6,230 nucleotides of DNA. Origin: Streptosporangiaceae bacterium (lineage in GTDB: Bacteria > Actinomycetota > Actinomycetes > Streptosporangiales > Streptosporangiaceae). Each line of letters starts with the position of its first letter. Position 1 is the stretch's first letter. The DNA lies in assembly GCA_030039095.1 (NCBI GenBank), contig JASHQP010000062.1:1-6230 (forward strand), in the 5' to 3' direction. This document shows, piece after piece, positions 1 to 5,404 of this stretch. The notes below the pieces were generated by a model that saw only the letters and a list, made by a program, of their open reading frames with translations, searched no databases and had not been told where the DNA came from. Position numbers and translations under genes: made by a program.

Positions 1-111
1 CCGGTACTCCACCGTGAGCAGGTCCCCGGAGTAGTGCCACGGCGGTGGCGGCAGCAGCGAGGACCGGCCGGTCGCGGTCCTGGGGTAGAAGAACCCGGCG
101 ACATCGCTCAT
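1..111 (-). CDS. Acetoacetate decarboxylase family protein, 5' part only (cut by window edge)
   Basis: Only the first 37 codons are visible; the frame stays open to base 1. The N-terminus contains a Tyr-Pro, a run of four prolines, then Trp-His-Tyr-Ser-Gly-Asp-Leu-Leu (about residues 21-32). This Pro-rich segment followed by W-H-x-x-G-x-L resembles the start of acetoacetate decarboxylase (ADC) superfamily proteins. The catalytic lysine of ADC would lie outside the window, so activity cannot be judged; the superfamily also includes aldolase-dehydratases without decarboxylase activity. The chosen ATG (109-111) has an AGGGGG ribosome site five bases upstream. An in-frame ATG at 136-138 would add nine residues and is less likely. 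The gene follows araA in the same direction after a 145-bp gap, so it may be co-transcribed or have its own promoter. Family assignment is from memory of the N-terminal motif and is moderate. Confidence 0.6.
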   Translation of the reverse strand, partial: MSDVAGFFYPRTATGRSSLLPPPPWHYSGDLLTVEYR

Positions 112-116
112 CTGCG

Positions 117-122
117 CCCCCT
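117..122 (-). promoter_or_regulatory. Ribosome binding site deciding the start of the ADC-like gene
   Basis: AGGGGG on the minus strand lies five bases before the ATG at 109-111. It favours this start over the in-frame ATG at 136-138, which has no comparable purine run before it. Confidence 0.55.
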
Positions 123-145
123 GGTGTGTCGTTTGCATCCATATG

Positions 146-151
146 ATTATC
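146..151 (-). promoter_or_regulatory. Possible -10 box for the ADC-like gene
   Basis: GATAAT on the minus strand matches five of six bases of the TATAAT consensus and stands out in otherwise GC-rich sequence. Transcription would begin near base 139, giving a leader of about 28 bases to the preferred ATG, or a nearly leaderless message if the ATG at 136-138 is used. No good -35 hexamer is visible 16-18 bp upstream, so this is a weak call. Confidence 0.25.
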
Positions 152-187
152 GGATGCCGGGGCGCCGGCCCGCCACGGCCGCGCCGC

Positions 188-223
188 CGGGCATGCCCGC
201 TGACGGCGCGGTCATGCCTGCTG
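188..223. repeat. Two tandem near-palindromic 15-bp elements between araA and the ADC-like gene
   Basis: Bases 188-202 and 209-223 are direct copies matching at 13 of 15 positions, with starts 21 bp apart, about two helical turns. The first contains a perfect 12-bp palindrome, CGGGCATGCCCG (188-199); the second is a degenerate version. They lie 77-112 bp upstream of the ADC-like ATG and just beyond the araA stop. The arrangement resembles a tandem operator, but the region is very GC-rich and simple palindromes arise easily there. The rest of the 145-bp gap holds only small GC-rich stem-loops, for example CTGCT/AGCAG at 218-240. Confidence 0.35.
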
Positions 224-256
224 GCGGCGCCGGCGAGCAGCCGGGGGATGGTCCGT

Positions 257-1774
257 CTACAGGGTCTGGGCGAGGCGGTAGTAGGCCTGGTTCCACCGCA
301 CTTGCATCTCGAAGCCGCGCACGGTCGTGGCGGCATCGATCGTGAGAAGCTCGACGCCGGCGATGCGCGCGAAGTCCTCGAACGCCTCCGGCCCGACCGC
401 GGTCGACATGACCGTGTGGTGCGCCGCGCCCGCCGTCAGCCAGGCGGTCGCGGAGGTGGCGAAGTCGGGCTCGGGCCGCCAGACGGCACGGCCGACGGGC
501 AGGTGCGGCAGCGGCTCGCGGGGCTCGACGATCTCGACGACGTTGGCCGTCAGCCGGAACCGGTCCCGCAGATCGGTCAGCGCGACCACCACCGCCGGCC
601 CGGGGTCGGCGGTGAACACCAGGCGCACCGGGTCGGCCTTGCCGCCGATGCTGAGCGGGTGAATCTCCAGGGTCGGCCGGCTGGCCGTGAGCGCCGGGCT
701 GACCTCGAGCATGTGGGCCCCGAGGATGAGTTCCTGGCCGTCGACGAGGTCGTAGGTGTAGTCCTCCATGAGGGTCGCGCCGCCCGGCAGGCCCGCGCCC
801 ATCGCGCTGGCGGCGCGCACGAGCACCGCGGTCTTCCAGTCGCCCTCCGCGCCGAAGCCGTAGCCGTCGGCCATCAGGCGCTGCACGGCGAGGCCGGGCA
901 GCTGTTTCAGCGCGCCGAGGTCCTCGAACGTGTCGGTGAAGGCGTCGAAGCCGCCCTCCTCCAGGAAGGAGCGCAGGCCCAGCTCGATCGCGGCGCCGTC
1001 GCGCAGCGCCTGGTGGCGCTCACCGCCCCGCCGGAGCGAGGGCACGACGTCGTAGCGGTCCTGGTACTCCGCCACGAGGGCGTCGACCGCCGCCGCGGGG
1101 GCCGCGTCGACGGCCGCCGCCAGCTCGTTCACGGGCCACGTGTTGACCTGCGCGCCCAGCCGGCTCTCGGCCTCGGTCTTGTCGCCTTCGGTAACGGCGA
1201 CGTAGCGCATGTTGTCGCCGAACCGCGCTACCCGGAGGGTCTGTACCGCGTGCCAGCCGGCCGCGGCCCGCGCCCAGGTGCCCACGGACGCCTGCACACG
1301 GGGGTTCGTCGCATGGCCCACAACCGTCTTGCGCGGGACCAGGAGCCGGGTCTCGATGTAGCCGAACTCGCGATCGCCGTGGGCAGCCTGGTTGAGGTTC
1401 ATGAAGTCGAAGTCGATCTCGCCGTACGGCAGCTCGACGTTCGCCTGGGTGTGCAGGTGCAGCAGGGGCTTGCTCAGCACCTTGAGCCCCGCGATCCACA
1501 TCTTCGCCGGGCTGAACGTGTGCATCCACGCGATCACGCCGATGACCCGGTCATCGGAGCTGGCGTCCAGCATCGCCCGCCGGATCGACTCGGTGTCGGT
1601 CAGCACCGGCCGCCACACGATGCGCACCGGCACGTCGCTCGCCGCGTCGAGGGTCTCGACGACCTGCTGCGACTGCGCCGCGACCCGCCGCAGCGTCTCC
1701 TCGCCGTAGAGCCCCTGGCTGCCGGTGAGGAACCACAGCTCGAACCCGTCGTAGTCGGCGAACGGCCTGGTCAT
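257..1774 (-). CDS. araA: L-arabinose isomerase
   Basis: This 505-residue cytoplasmic enzyme interconverts L-arabinose and L-ribulose, the first step of the isomerase route to D-xylulose 5-phosphate, and needs a divalent metal (usually Mn2+). The length is normal for the family (about 500). Near the N-terminus it has TGSQGLYG (17-24), followed by [11 protein letters not shown] (83-93), both family signatures. The metal/catalytic residues known in E. coli AraA (E306, E333, H350, H450) correspond to E310 in [10 protein letters not shown]337 in MEDYTYDL, H354 in LGAHMLEV and H452/H453 in AAHHTVMS. All are intact, so an active enzyme is expected. The ATG start (1772-1774) has GAGGAG seven bases upstream (1782-1787). 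It lies 42 bp downstream of the LacI-type regulator and is probably co-transcribed with it. Neither ribulokinase nor ribulose-phosphate epimerase is in the window. Some homologues also accept D-galactose; specificity cannot be read here. Confidence 0.97.
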   Translation of the reverse strand: MTRPFADYDGFELWFLTGSQGLYGEETLRRVAAQSQQVVETLDAASDVPVRIVWRPVLTDTESIRRAMLDASSDDRVIGVIAWMHTFSPAKMWIAGLKVLSKPLLHLHTQANVELPYGEIDFDFMNLNQAAHGDREFGYIETRLLVPRKTVVGHATNPRVQASVGTWARAAAGWHAVQTLRVARFGDNMRYVAVTEGDKTEAESRLGAQVNTWPVNELAAAVDAAPAAAVDALVAEYQDRYDVVPSLRRGGERHQALRDGAAIELGLRSFLEEGGFDAFTDTFEDLGALKQLPGLAVQRLMADGYGFGAEGDWKTAVLVRAASAMGAGLPGGATLMEDYTYDLVDGQELILGAHMLEVSPALTASRPTLEIHPLSIGGKADPVRLVFTADPGPAVVVALTDLRDRFRLTANVVEIVEPREPLPHLPVGRAVWRPEPDFATSATAWLTAGAAHHTVMSTAVGPEAFEDFARIAGVELLTIDAATTVRGFEMQVRWNQAYYRLAQTL

Positions 1775-1794
1775 GTCAGCGCTCCTCTTTCCCG

Positions 1795-1812
1795 GGCATT
1801 GGTCTGAATGCC
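1795..1812. repeat. Small perfect inverted repeat in the regulator-araA gap
   Basis: GGCATT (1795-1800) and AATGCC (1807-1812) are exact reverse complements separated by six bases. The element sits between the regulator stop codon and the araA ribosome binding site. In RNA it would form a 6-bp stem just upstream of the araA GAGGAG; in DNA it could be a half-symmetrical protein site. It is too short to be a convincing terminator and has no U-tract. Confidence 0.35.
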
Positions 1813-1816
1813 GTGT

Positions 1817-2830
1817 CTACGCCAGCAGCGTCGTCGAGCCGCGGATAACCAGGCGGCAGCTCACCGACTCCGACCCGGGGCGGCCTTCGCCGGCTATCGC
1901 GGCGAACAGCCGCCGGGCGGCCAGCCGGCCGAGTTCCTCGAGCTGCATGTCGATGCTCGTAATCTCGGGGCGTGAGCCGTGGGTCACGATGGTCCGGTTG
2001 TCGAAGCCCACGACCGCGACGTCTTCGGGTACCTGCCGCCCCGCCTCGCGGAGGGCATCGATGGCGCCCCGCGCGATCTGGTCGTTGCCGGCCACGATCG
2101 CGTCGATGTCCGGGGCCTGCTCCAGCAGCGTCCGCACGGCGCCGCGTCCCCAGGACTCGCTCCAGTCGCCGTACATGACGCGTCCGCCGGCCAGTTCGAG
2201 CCCGGCATCGGAGAGCGTGCCGGTCACGCCGGTCGCGCGGTCCTGGGCGGCGGCGTACTCGAACTCGCCGGTGACATGGGCGATGCGGCGCCGGCCGAGC
2301 GAGAGCATGTGCTCGGTGGCCAGACGGCTCCCCTGCAGGTTGTCGCTGACAACGCACATGTCCTGCGGATCCTCCGAGGGCGCGTACGCGTAGACCACGG
2401 GAACGGGCAGGTCGCGTCCCATGGACGGCCGGGCGTTGGTGTCCCTGCCCACGACGATGAGCCCGTCCACGCGGCGTGAGAGCAGCGCGTGCAGGTGATG
2501 CTGCTCCCGGATCGCATCGCGACGCGCGTCGCACAGGAACACCGAGGTCTGCCCGGCGCCGAACGCATCCTCGGCGCCCATCATGATCGGGATCGAGAAC
2601 CGGCCCTCGAGATCCGTCGTCAGCAGGCCGACGGTGCCGCTGCGCCCTTCCAGCAGCCCCTTGGCCAGCGCGTTGGGGCGAAACGACAGCTTCTCCGCGG
2701 CCGCGAGCACTCGATCACGGGTCTCGAGTCTCACGTCGTCACGGCCGTTGAGCGCGCGAGAAGCCGTCGCGATCGAGACGCCCGCCAGCTGCGCGACCTG
2801 ACTGAGCGTCGCGGCCTTGGGAGATTGCAA
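1817..2830 (-). CDS. LacI-family transcriptional regulator (probable arabinose-responsive repressor)
   Basis: A LacI/GalR-type repressor of 337 residues, a normal family length. The helix-turn-helix occupies about residues 8-29 (TLSQVAQLAGVSIATASRAL) and is followed by the hinge motif RPNALAKGLL (about 51-60). The rest is a periplasmic-binding-protein-like effector domain, with D-A-I-V-A-G-N-D-Q-I-A-R-G and V-A-V-V-G-F-D-N near its C-terminal third. I chose TTG at 2828-2830 because it puts the HTH close to the N-terminus, as usual, and because no ATG or GTG occurs in frame upstream. A longer frame can open at TTG 2950, but it would run through the promoter and inverted repeat at 2869-2922 and add 40 atypical residues. 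The ribosome site before TTG 2830 is weak (AGGG very close, GAGGA too far). It directly precedes araA, so arabinose or a derivative is the likely effector; this is inference. Confidence 0.9.
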   Translation of the reverse strand: MQSPKAATLSQVAQLAGVSIATASRALNGRDDVRLETRDRVLAAAEKLSFRPNALAKGLLEGRSGTVGLLTTDLEGRFSIPIMMGAEDAFGAGQTSVFLCDARRDAIREQHHLHALLSRRVDGLIVVGRDTNARPSMGRDLPVPVVYAYAPSEDPQDMCVVSDNLQGSRLATEHMLSLGRRRIAHVTGEFEYAAAQDRATGVTGTLSDAGLELAGGRVMYGDWSESWGRGAVRTLLEQAPDIDAIVAGNDQIARGAIDALREAGRQVPEDVAVVGFDNRTIVTHGSRPEITSIDMQLEELGRLAARRLFAAIAGEGRPGSESVSCRLVIRGSTTLLA

Positions 2831-2868
2831 CGCCCTGGTCCGCCAATCCTCGCGCTGGAAACGAGCAT

Positions 2869-2899
2869 TATGATGTTTCGTAACTTTCGCAAAATCATA
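2869..2899. promoter_or_regulatory. 31-bp imperfect inverted repeat, probable operator of the LacI-type regulator
   Basis: The arms are TATGATGTTTCG (2869-2880) and CGCAAAATCATA (2888-2899). They pair at 10 of 12 positions, including six perfect outer pairs, around a 7-bp centre. The element lies 39 bp upstream of the chosen regulator start and overlaps its proposed -10 box, so bound protein would block transcription. That fits an autoregulated repressor. The binding protein is inferred from position only. Confidence 0.5.
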
Positions 2900-2922
2900 G
2901 GGCGGCGTTTCGCGTGACGCAA
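2894..2922 (-). promoter_or_regulatory. Probable sigma-70-type promoter for the regulator-araA unit
   Basis: On the minus strand TTGCGT (2917-2922) and TATGAT (2894-2899) are separated by 17 bp. The -10 matches the consensus at five of six bases; the -35 matches at the TTG. Transcription would begin near 2887, giving a leader of about 57 bases before TTG 2830. This supports the shorter form of the regulator, since a start at 2950 would lie upstream of the promoter. The -10 box is part of the right arm of the inverted repeat at 2869-2899. Confidence 0.5.
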
Positions 2923-2951
2923 GAACTAGCAGGTAGTCGCGCTGCGGCAAG

Positions 2952-2983
2952 CTTTCCGGTAATTTACGGAAAGGCGATATCGC
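2952..2983. promoter_or_regulatory. Second palindrome cluster in the divergent control region (candidate operator)
   Basis: CTTTCCG (2952-2958) and CGGAAAG (2967-2973) are perfect inverted arms. The four central bases AATT are also symmetric, so 18 of 22 bases obey the dyad. It is directly followed by a perfect 10-bp palindrome, GCGATATCGC (2974-2983), which abuts a GAGGAG ribosome-like site (2984-2989). The inner part, GTAATTTACGGAAA (2959-2972), matches GTAACTTTCGCAAA (2880-2893) inside the other inverted repeat at 11 of 14 positions. It lies upstream of the racemase-like gene and probably regulates rightward transcription. No clear -35/-10 pair is visible for that direction. Confidence 0.45.
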
Positions 2984-2993
2984 GAGGAGCGGA

Positions 2994-3095
2994 ATGAGGC
3001 GCAGAGGCTGTGACGGGCTCCACGGTCGTCACCGTCGCACCGGGGCGCAGGGGGCGCTGGAACCGCCCGGTCGTCACACTGATCCTGGGGAGTGA
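2994..3095 (+). CDS. Possible 33-codon leader ORF upstream of the racemase-like gene
   Basis: An ATG preceded at four bases by GAGGAG (2984-2989) opens a 33-codon frame, rich in Arg and Gly, that ends at TGA 3093-3095, six bases before the GTG of the racemase-like gene. The ribosome site is better than those of several larger genes here, and the stop falls between the downstream gene's ribosome site and its start, a layout that would allow translational coupling. There is no recognisable domain, no membrane segment and no obvious run of one regulatory codon. A nine-base repeat, GGTCGTCAC (3024-3032 and 3069-3077), recurs in frame. It may simply be a chance frame in the leader. Confidence 0.25.
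   Translation: MRRRGCDGLHGRHRRTGAQGALEPPGRHTDPGE
3088..3092 (+). promoter_or_regulatory. Ribosome binding site for the GTG start of the racemase-like gene
   Basis: GGGAG ends nine bases before GTG 3102. An in-frame TGA at 3093-3095 rules out any start further upstream, so this site and GTG 3102 fix the N-terminus. Confidence 0.6.
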
Positions 3096-3101
3096 GCGCA
3101 C

Positions 3102-3863
3102 GTGAGACATTGCGGGATCCTCGCGCACAGCACCGAAGGTGCGGCCCTGTGCTTCCTGGAGTTCTGCGAGGAGGGCGTCCGCCGCCTGGGTTCCCACGTC
3201 TATCCGGACCTGACCCTGGACTACATCGCGTTCGGGCCCATGATGCCCGCGTGGGATGCGGGGGATTACGACTCGATCCGGGCCACGCTGTCGGTGAGCG
3301 TGGACCGGCTTGCCCGCGCGGGCGCCGAGTTTTTCATCTGCCCGGACAACACCGCGCACCTGGCCCTGGGACGGCCCGGGCCGGACCTGGCCCTGCCCGG
3401 CCTGCACATCGCCGAGGTGGTCGCCGACCAGGCCGCCAGCGAGGGCCGCCGCCGGGTCGGCGTGCTCGGCACCCGGTACACCATGGAGAGTTCGATGTAC
3501 CCGGATGCGCTCGCTGCCCGCGGGATCGCCAGCGAGATCCCCGCCGAAGGCGACCGGCAGCTCATCAACGAGATCATTTTCAACGAGCTGGTGAACGGCG
3601 TATTCACCGAGCAGTCCCGGGCGGAGCACGTGCGCGTGATTGGTGACCTGGCTGAGCGGGGCTGCGACGCGGTCGCGCTTGTGTGCACCGAGCATCCCGT
3701 GCTGGTGACGCCCGCGGACTCGCCGCTGCCCACCCTGGATTCCACCCGCCTGCTGGCCCGCGTCGGCCTCGCCGTCGGGGTGGGCGACCGCCCCCTGCCC
3801 ACCTGGCGCGGCGGACCCGTCGAGTGGGCTGCCGTGGGATCATCGGCGGAGGGCGCAAGGTAA
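3102..3863 (+). CDS. Aspartate/glutamate racemase family protein with altered first catalytic residue
   Basis: A 253-residue cytoplasmic protein of the cofactor-independent Asp/Glu/hydantoin racemase superfamily, which normally uses two cysteines to move a proton at the alpha carbon. The first motif, usually P-C-N-T-A-H, reads C80-P-D82-N83-T-A-H86, so Asp stands at the position of the catalytic Cys and a Cys lies two residues earlier. The second motif is intact: L-V-C195-T-E-H-P, equivalent to G-C-T-E. Gly-rich V-G-V-L-G-T-R-Y-T-M (119-128) marks the start of the second half, as in the family. Length is usual. One-Cys members are known (E. coli YgeA has Thr at the first position; arylmalonate decarboxylase keeps only the second Cys), so the protein may be a one-sided racemase, an epimerase or another carbanion enzyme. 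The GTG start follows an in-frame stop closely. The next gene, a glutamine-synthetase-like ligase, begins 107 bp downstream in the same direction. Confidence 0.85.
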   Translation: MRHCGILAHSTEGAALCFLEFCEEGVRRLGSHVYPDLTLDYIAFGPMMPAWDAGDYDSIRATLSVSVDRLARAGAEFFICPDNTAHLALGRPGPDLALPGLHIAEVVADQAASEGRRRVGVLGTRYTMESSMYPDALAARGIASEIPAEGDRQLINEIIFNELVNGVFTEQSRAEHVRVIGDLAERGCDAVALVCTEHPVLVTPADSPLPTLDSTRLLARVGLAVGVGDRPLPTWRGGPVEWAAVGSSAEGAR

Positions 3864-3880
3864 TCTCGGCGGGCTCTTGC

Positions 3881-3898
3881 CCGGGTGGTTCGCCCCGG
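3881..3898. repeat. Short GC stem-loop between the racemase-like and ligase genes
   Basis: CCGGG (3881-3885) and CCCGG (3894-3898) can pair over an 8-base loop, 18 bases after the racemase-like stop codon. The stem is short and has no U-tract, so at most it is a weak attenuator or processing site. The rest of the 107-bp gap holds the palindrome GAACGTTC (3926-3933) and a weak -10-like TGTACT (3934-3939) without a matching -35, so an internal promoter is possible but not shown. Confidence 0.25.
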
Positions 3899-3959
3899 TT
3901 ACGCTGCGACAGGTCGTTTGTATCCGAACGTTCTGTACTCGCCCCACCCAGCCCACCCT

Positions 3960-3964
3960 GGGAG
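3960..3964 (+). promoter_or_regulatory. Ribosome binding site deciding the GTG start of the glutamine-synthetase-like gene
   Basis: GGGAG ends six bases before GTG 3971. The same frame is open upstream to 3683, overlapping the racemase-like gene, but residues encoded there are low-complexity Arg/Pro/Gly and have no counterpart in glutamine synthetases. Confidence 0.6.
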
Positions 3965-3970
3965 CCGCCC

Positions 3971-5311
3971 GTGACAGAGGTACCAGACGTCGCCGCGATC
4001 TGCGAGCGGCTGCGGCAACAGGGCGTGGACGTGGTCCGGGTCTCCTATCCCGATTTGATCGGCGTGGACCGCGGCCGCGACGTGCTGCTCGACGAGCTGC
4101 CCATGGCGGCCGGCCACGGCCTGGCGTTCTGCCGCGCGGTCTATCACACCTCCCCGATGGCCGACGTGATCCCGGTCCAGGGCGGCCTGGCCGACGGCCT
4201 GCCGGACATCACCGTGTACCCCGACCTGGCGACGCTGACGCCGCTGCCGTGGGAACCCAGCACGGCCTGGTGCCTCGGCGACGCCTGCACGCCGGACGGC
4301 GAGGCGGCGCCGGAGTCGCCCCGGACCGTCGCACGGCGGGTGGCCGATCACCTGGCCGGCCTCGGCTGCACCCTCGTCTGCGGCCCGGAGCTGGAGTTCT
4401 TCGTCTGCCAGCAGGCAGCCGACGGCAGCTGGCAGCGCTACGCGAACGACCCGGGCAACGTGTACGTCGTCGGCAGGAAGGGCGACCCGGAGGGCCTGCT
4501 CCTGCACATGCTGCGGCAGCTCAGGGACGCGGGCCTGCGGGTCACCACGGCCAACCACGAGTTCTCGCCCGGCCAGTTCGAGATCAACCTGGGGCATTCC
4601 GATCTCGCCGACGCCGCCGACCGCTCGTTCCGGCTGAAGTCGGCGGTGCAGGAGATCGCCCGGCACCGCGGGCTGCTGGCCACGTTCATGGCCAAGCCCT
4701 TCAACGACGAGGGCGGTTCCGGGTTCCACGTTCACATCTCGATCAATGGTCCATCCGGGGCCAACGTTTTCGGCGATCCGGACGGCCCCGACGGGCTGTC
4801 GCCAACCGCCCGGAACGCGATAGGCGGCGTGCTCCGGCACGCCAGGGCACTCAGTGCGCTGCTGAACCCCACGGTCAACTCGTTCAAGCGCTTCGGCCCG
4901 GACACGCTGGCGCCGTGGCTGATCGACTGGGGCCTGGACAACCGCAGCGCGATGGTGCGGATCCCGCCCGAGCGGGGGGCCGCCGCGCGGATGGAGGTCA
5001 GGCTGGGCGACGCCACCGCGAACCCGTACCTGGCCATGGCCGCCCTGGGTGCCGCCATCTACCTGGGGATCAAGGACAAGGTGGAGCCGCCGGACAAGCT
5101 CGAGGGGTACGGCTACGACCCGGCCAGGTCGGAGATCCTCCCGATGCGGCTCGGTGAGGCGCTCGACGCGCTGGAGTCGGACCGCGAGCTCGGTGGTGTC
5201 CTCGGTGAGTACTTCGTGACGTCGTTCCTCGCCTTCAAGCGCAACGAGATCGAGCGCTTCGAGCGGTTCGTCACCGACTGGGAGTTCCGCGAGTACGCGT
5301 ATCACTTGTGA
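3971..5311 (+). CDS. Glutamine synthetase family protein, probable gamma-glutamyl amine/amide ligase
   Basis: A 446-residue enzyme of the glutamine synthetase (GS) fold, which activates the gamma-carboxyl of glutamate with ATP. Residues 1-100 form the beta-grasp domain and the rest the catalytic domain. Clear motifs are G-P-E140-L-E142-F-F (metal), H-E197-F-S-P-G-Q-F-E204-I-N (metal), G-S-G-F-H253-V-H (ATP/metal), N-P-T-V-N-S-F-K-R307 and N-R325-S-A-M-V-R-I-P (glutamate/phosphate), and R-M-E342-V-R-L (metal). The position of E. coli Glu327, the flap that deprotonates ammonium, is Leu313, and no D-G-S-S latch (E. coli Asp50) is seen in the N-domain. The adenylylation tyrosine motif is also not apparent. 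This pattern fits GS-like ligases that join glutamate to an amine (PuuA/GlnA3/GlnA4/IpuC type) rather than true GlnA. It lies 107 bp after the racemase-like gene, suggesting a linked pathway. The acceptor amine, and whether glutamate is the donor, are unknown. Confidence 0.88.
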   Translation: MTEVPDVAAICERLRQQGVDVVRVSYPDLIGVDRGRDVLLDELPMAAGHGLAFCRAVYHTSPMADVIPVQGGLADGLPDITVYPDLATLTPLPWEPSTAWCLGDACTPDGEAAPESPRTVARRVADHLAGLGCTLVCGPELEFFVCQQAADGSWQRYANDPGNVYVVGRKGDPEGLLLHMLRQLRDAGLRVTTANHEFSPGQFEINLGHSDLADAADRSFRLKSAVQEIARHRGLLATFMAKPFNDEGGSGFHVHISINGPSGANVFGDPDGPDGLSPTARNAIGGVLRHARALSALLNPTVNSFKRFGPDTLAPWLIDWGLDNRSAMVRIPPERGAAARMEVRLGDATANPYLAMAALGAAIYLGIKDKVEPPDKLEGYGYDPARSEILPMRLGEALDALESDRELGGVLGEYFVTSFLAFKRNEIERFERFVTDWEFREYAYHL

Positions 5312-5322
5312 GTTTTATCTGA

Positions 5323-5346
5323 GGCGCGTATCAGGAACGGCGCGCC
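5323..5346. repeat. Short inverted repeat after the ligase gene
   Basis: GGCGCG (5323-5328) and CGCGCC (5341-5346) can pair over a 12-base loop, 11 bases after the ligase stop codon. The 93-bp gap shows no stronger hairpin and no good promoter, so transcription probably continues into the next gene. Confidence 0.25.
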
Positions 5347-5404
5347 GCACCTCTGCTCCTTTGTGGACGCGCTGATCGCGCGGCCCAGGTGAGGAGCGCA
5401 GAAA

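Noticed and set aside
128..140. GTCGTTTGCATCC, recurring as GTCGTTTGTATCC at 3913-3925, as a shared regulatory site
   Set aside because: The match is 12 of 13, but pairs this similar are expected by chance in a window of this size. The copies are also in opposite orientation relative to their downstream genes, and neither is palindromic.
143..1807. Long open frame of 554 codons on the plus strand opposite araA
   Set aside because: It is antisense to a clear AraA with intact catalytic residues, and its product is low-complexity Arg/Gly/Val/His typical of shadow frames in GC-rich DNA.
2831..2950. N-terminal extension of the LacI-type regulator by 40 residues from TTG 2950
   Set aside because: It would place the HTH far from the N-terminus and run through the promoter and inverted repeat at 2869-2922.
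3926..3933. GAACGTTC as an SOS (LexA) box
   Set aside because: The actinobacterial SOS box has GAAC and GTTC separated by four bases; here the halves abut or overlap, and the neighbouring genes are not DNA-repair genes.
3683..3970. N-terminal extension of the GS-like protein by 96 residues
   Set aside because: The extension overlaps the racemase-like gene, is Arg/Pro/Gly-rich, and lacks GS similarity. GTG 3971 with GGGAG six bases upstream gives a normal family length.
3899..5305. 468-codon open frame on the minus strand opposite the GS-like gene
   Set aside because: The plus strand encodes a full set of glutamine synthetase motifs; the antisense product has no motif and a shadow-like composition.
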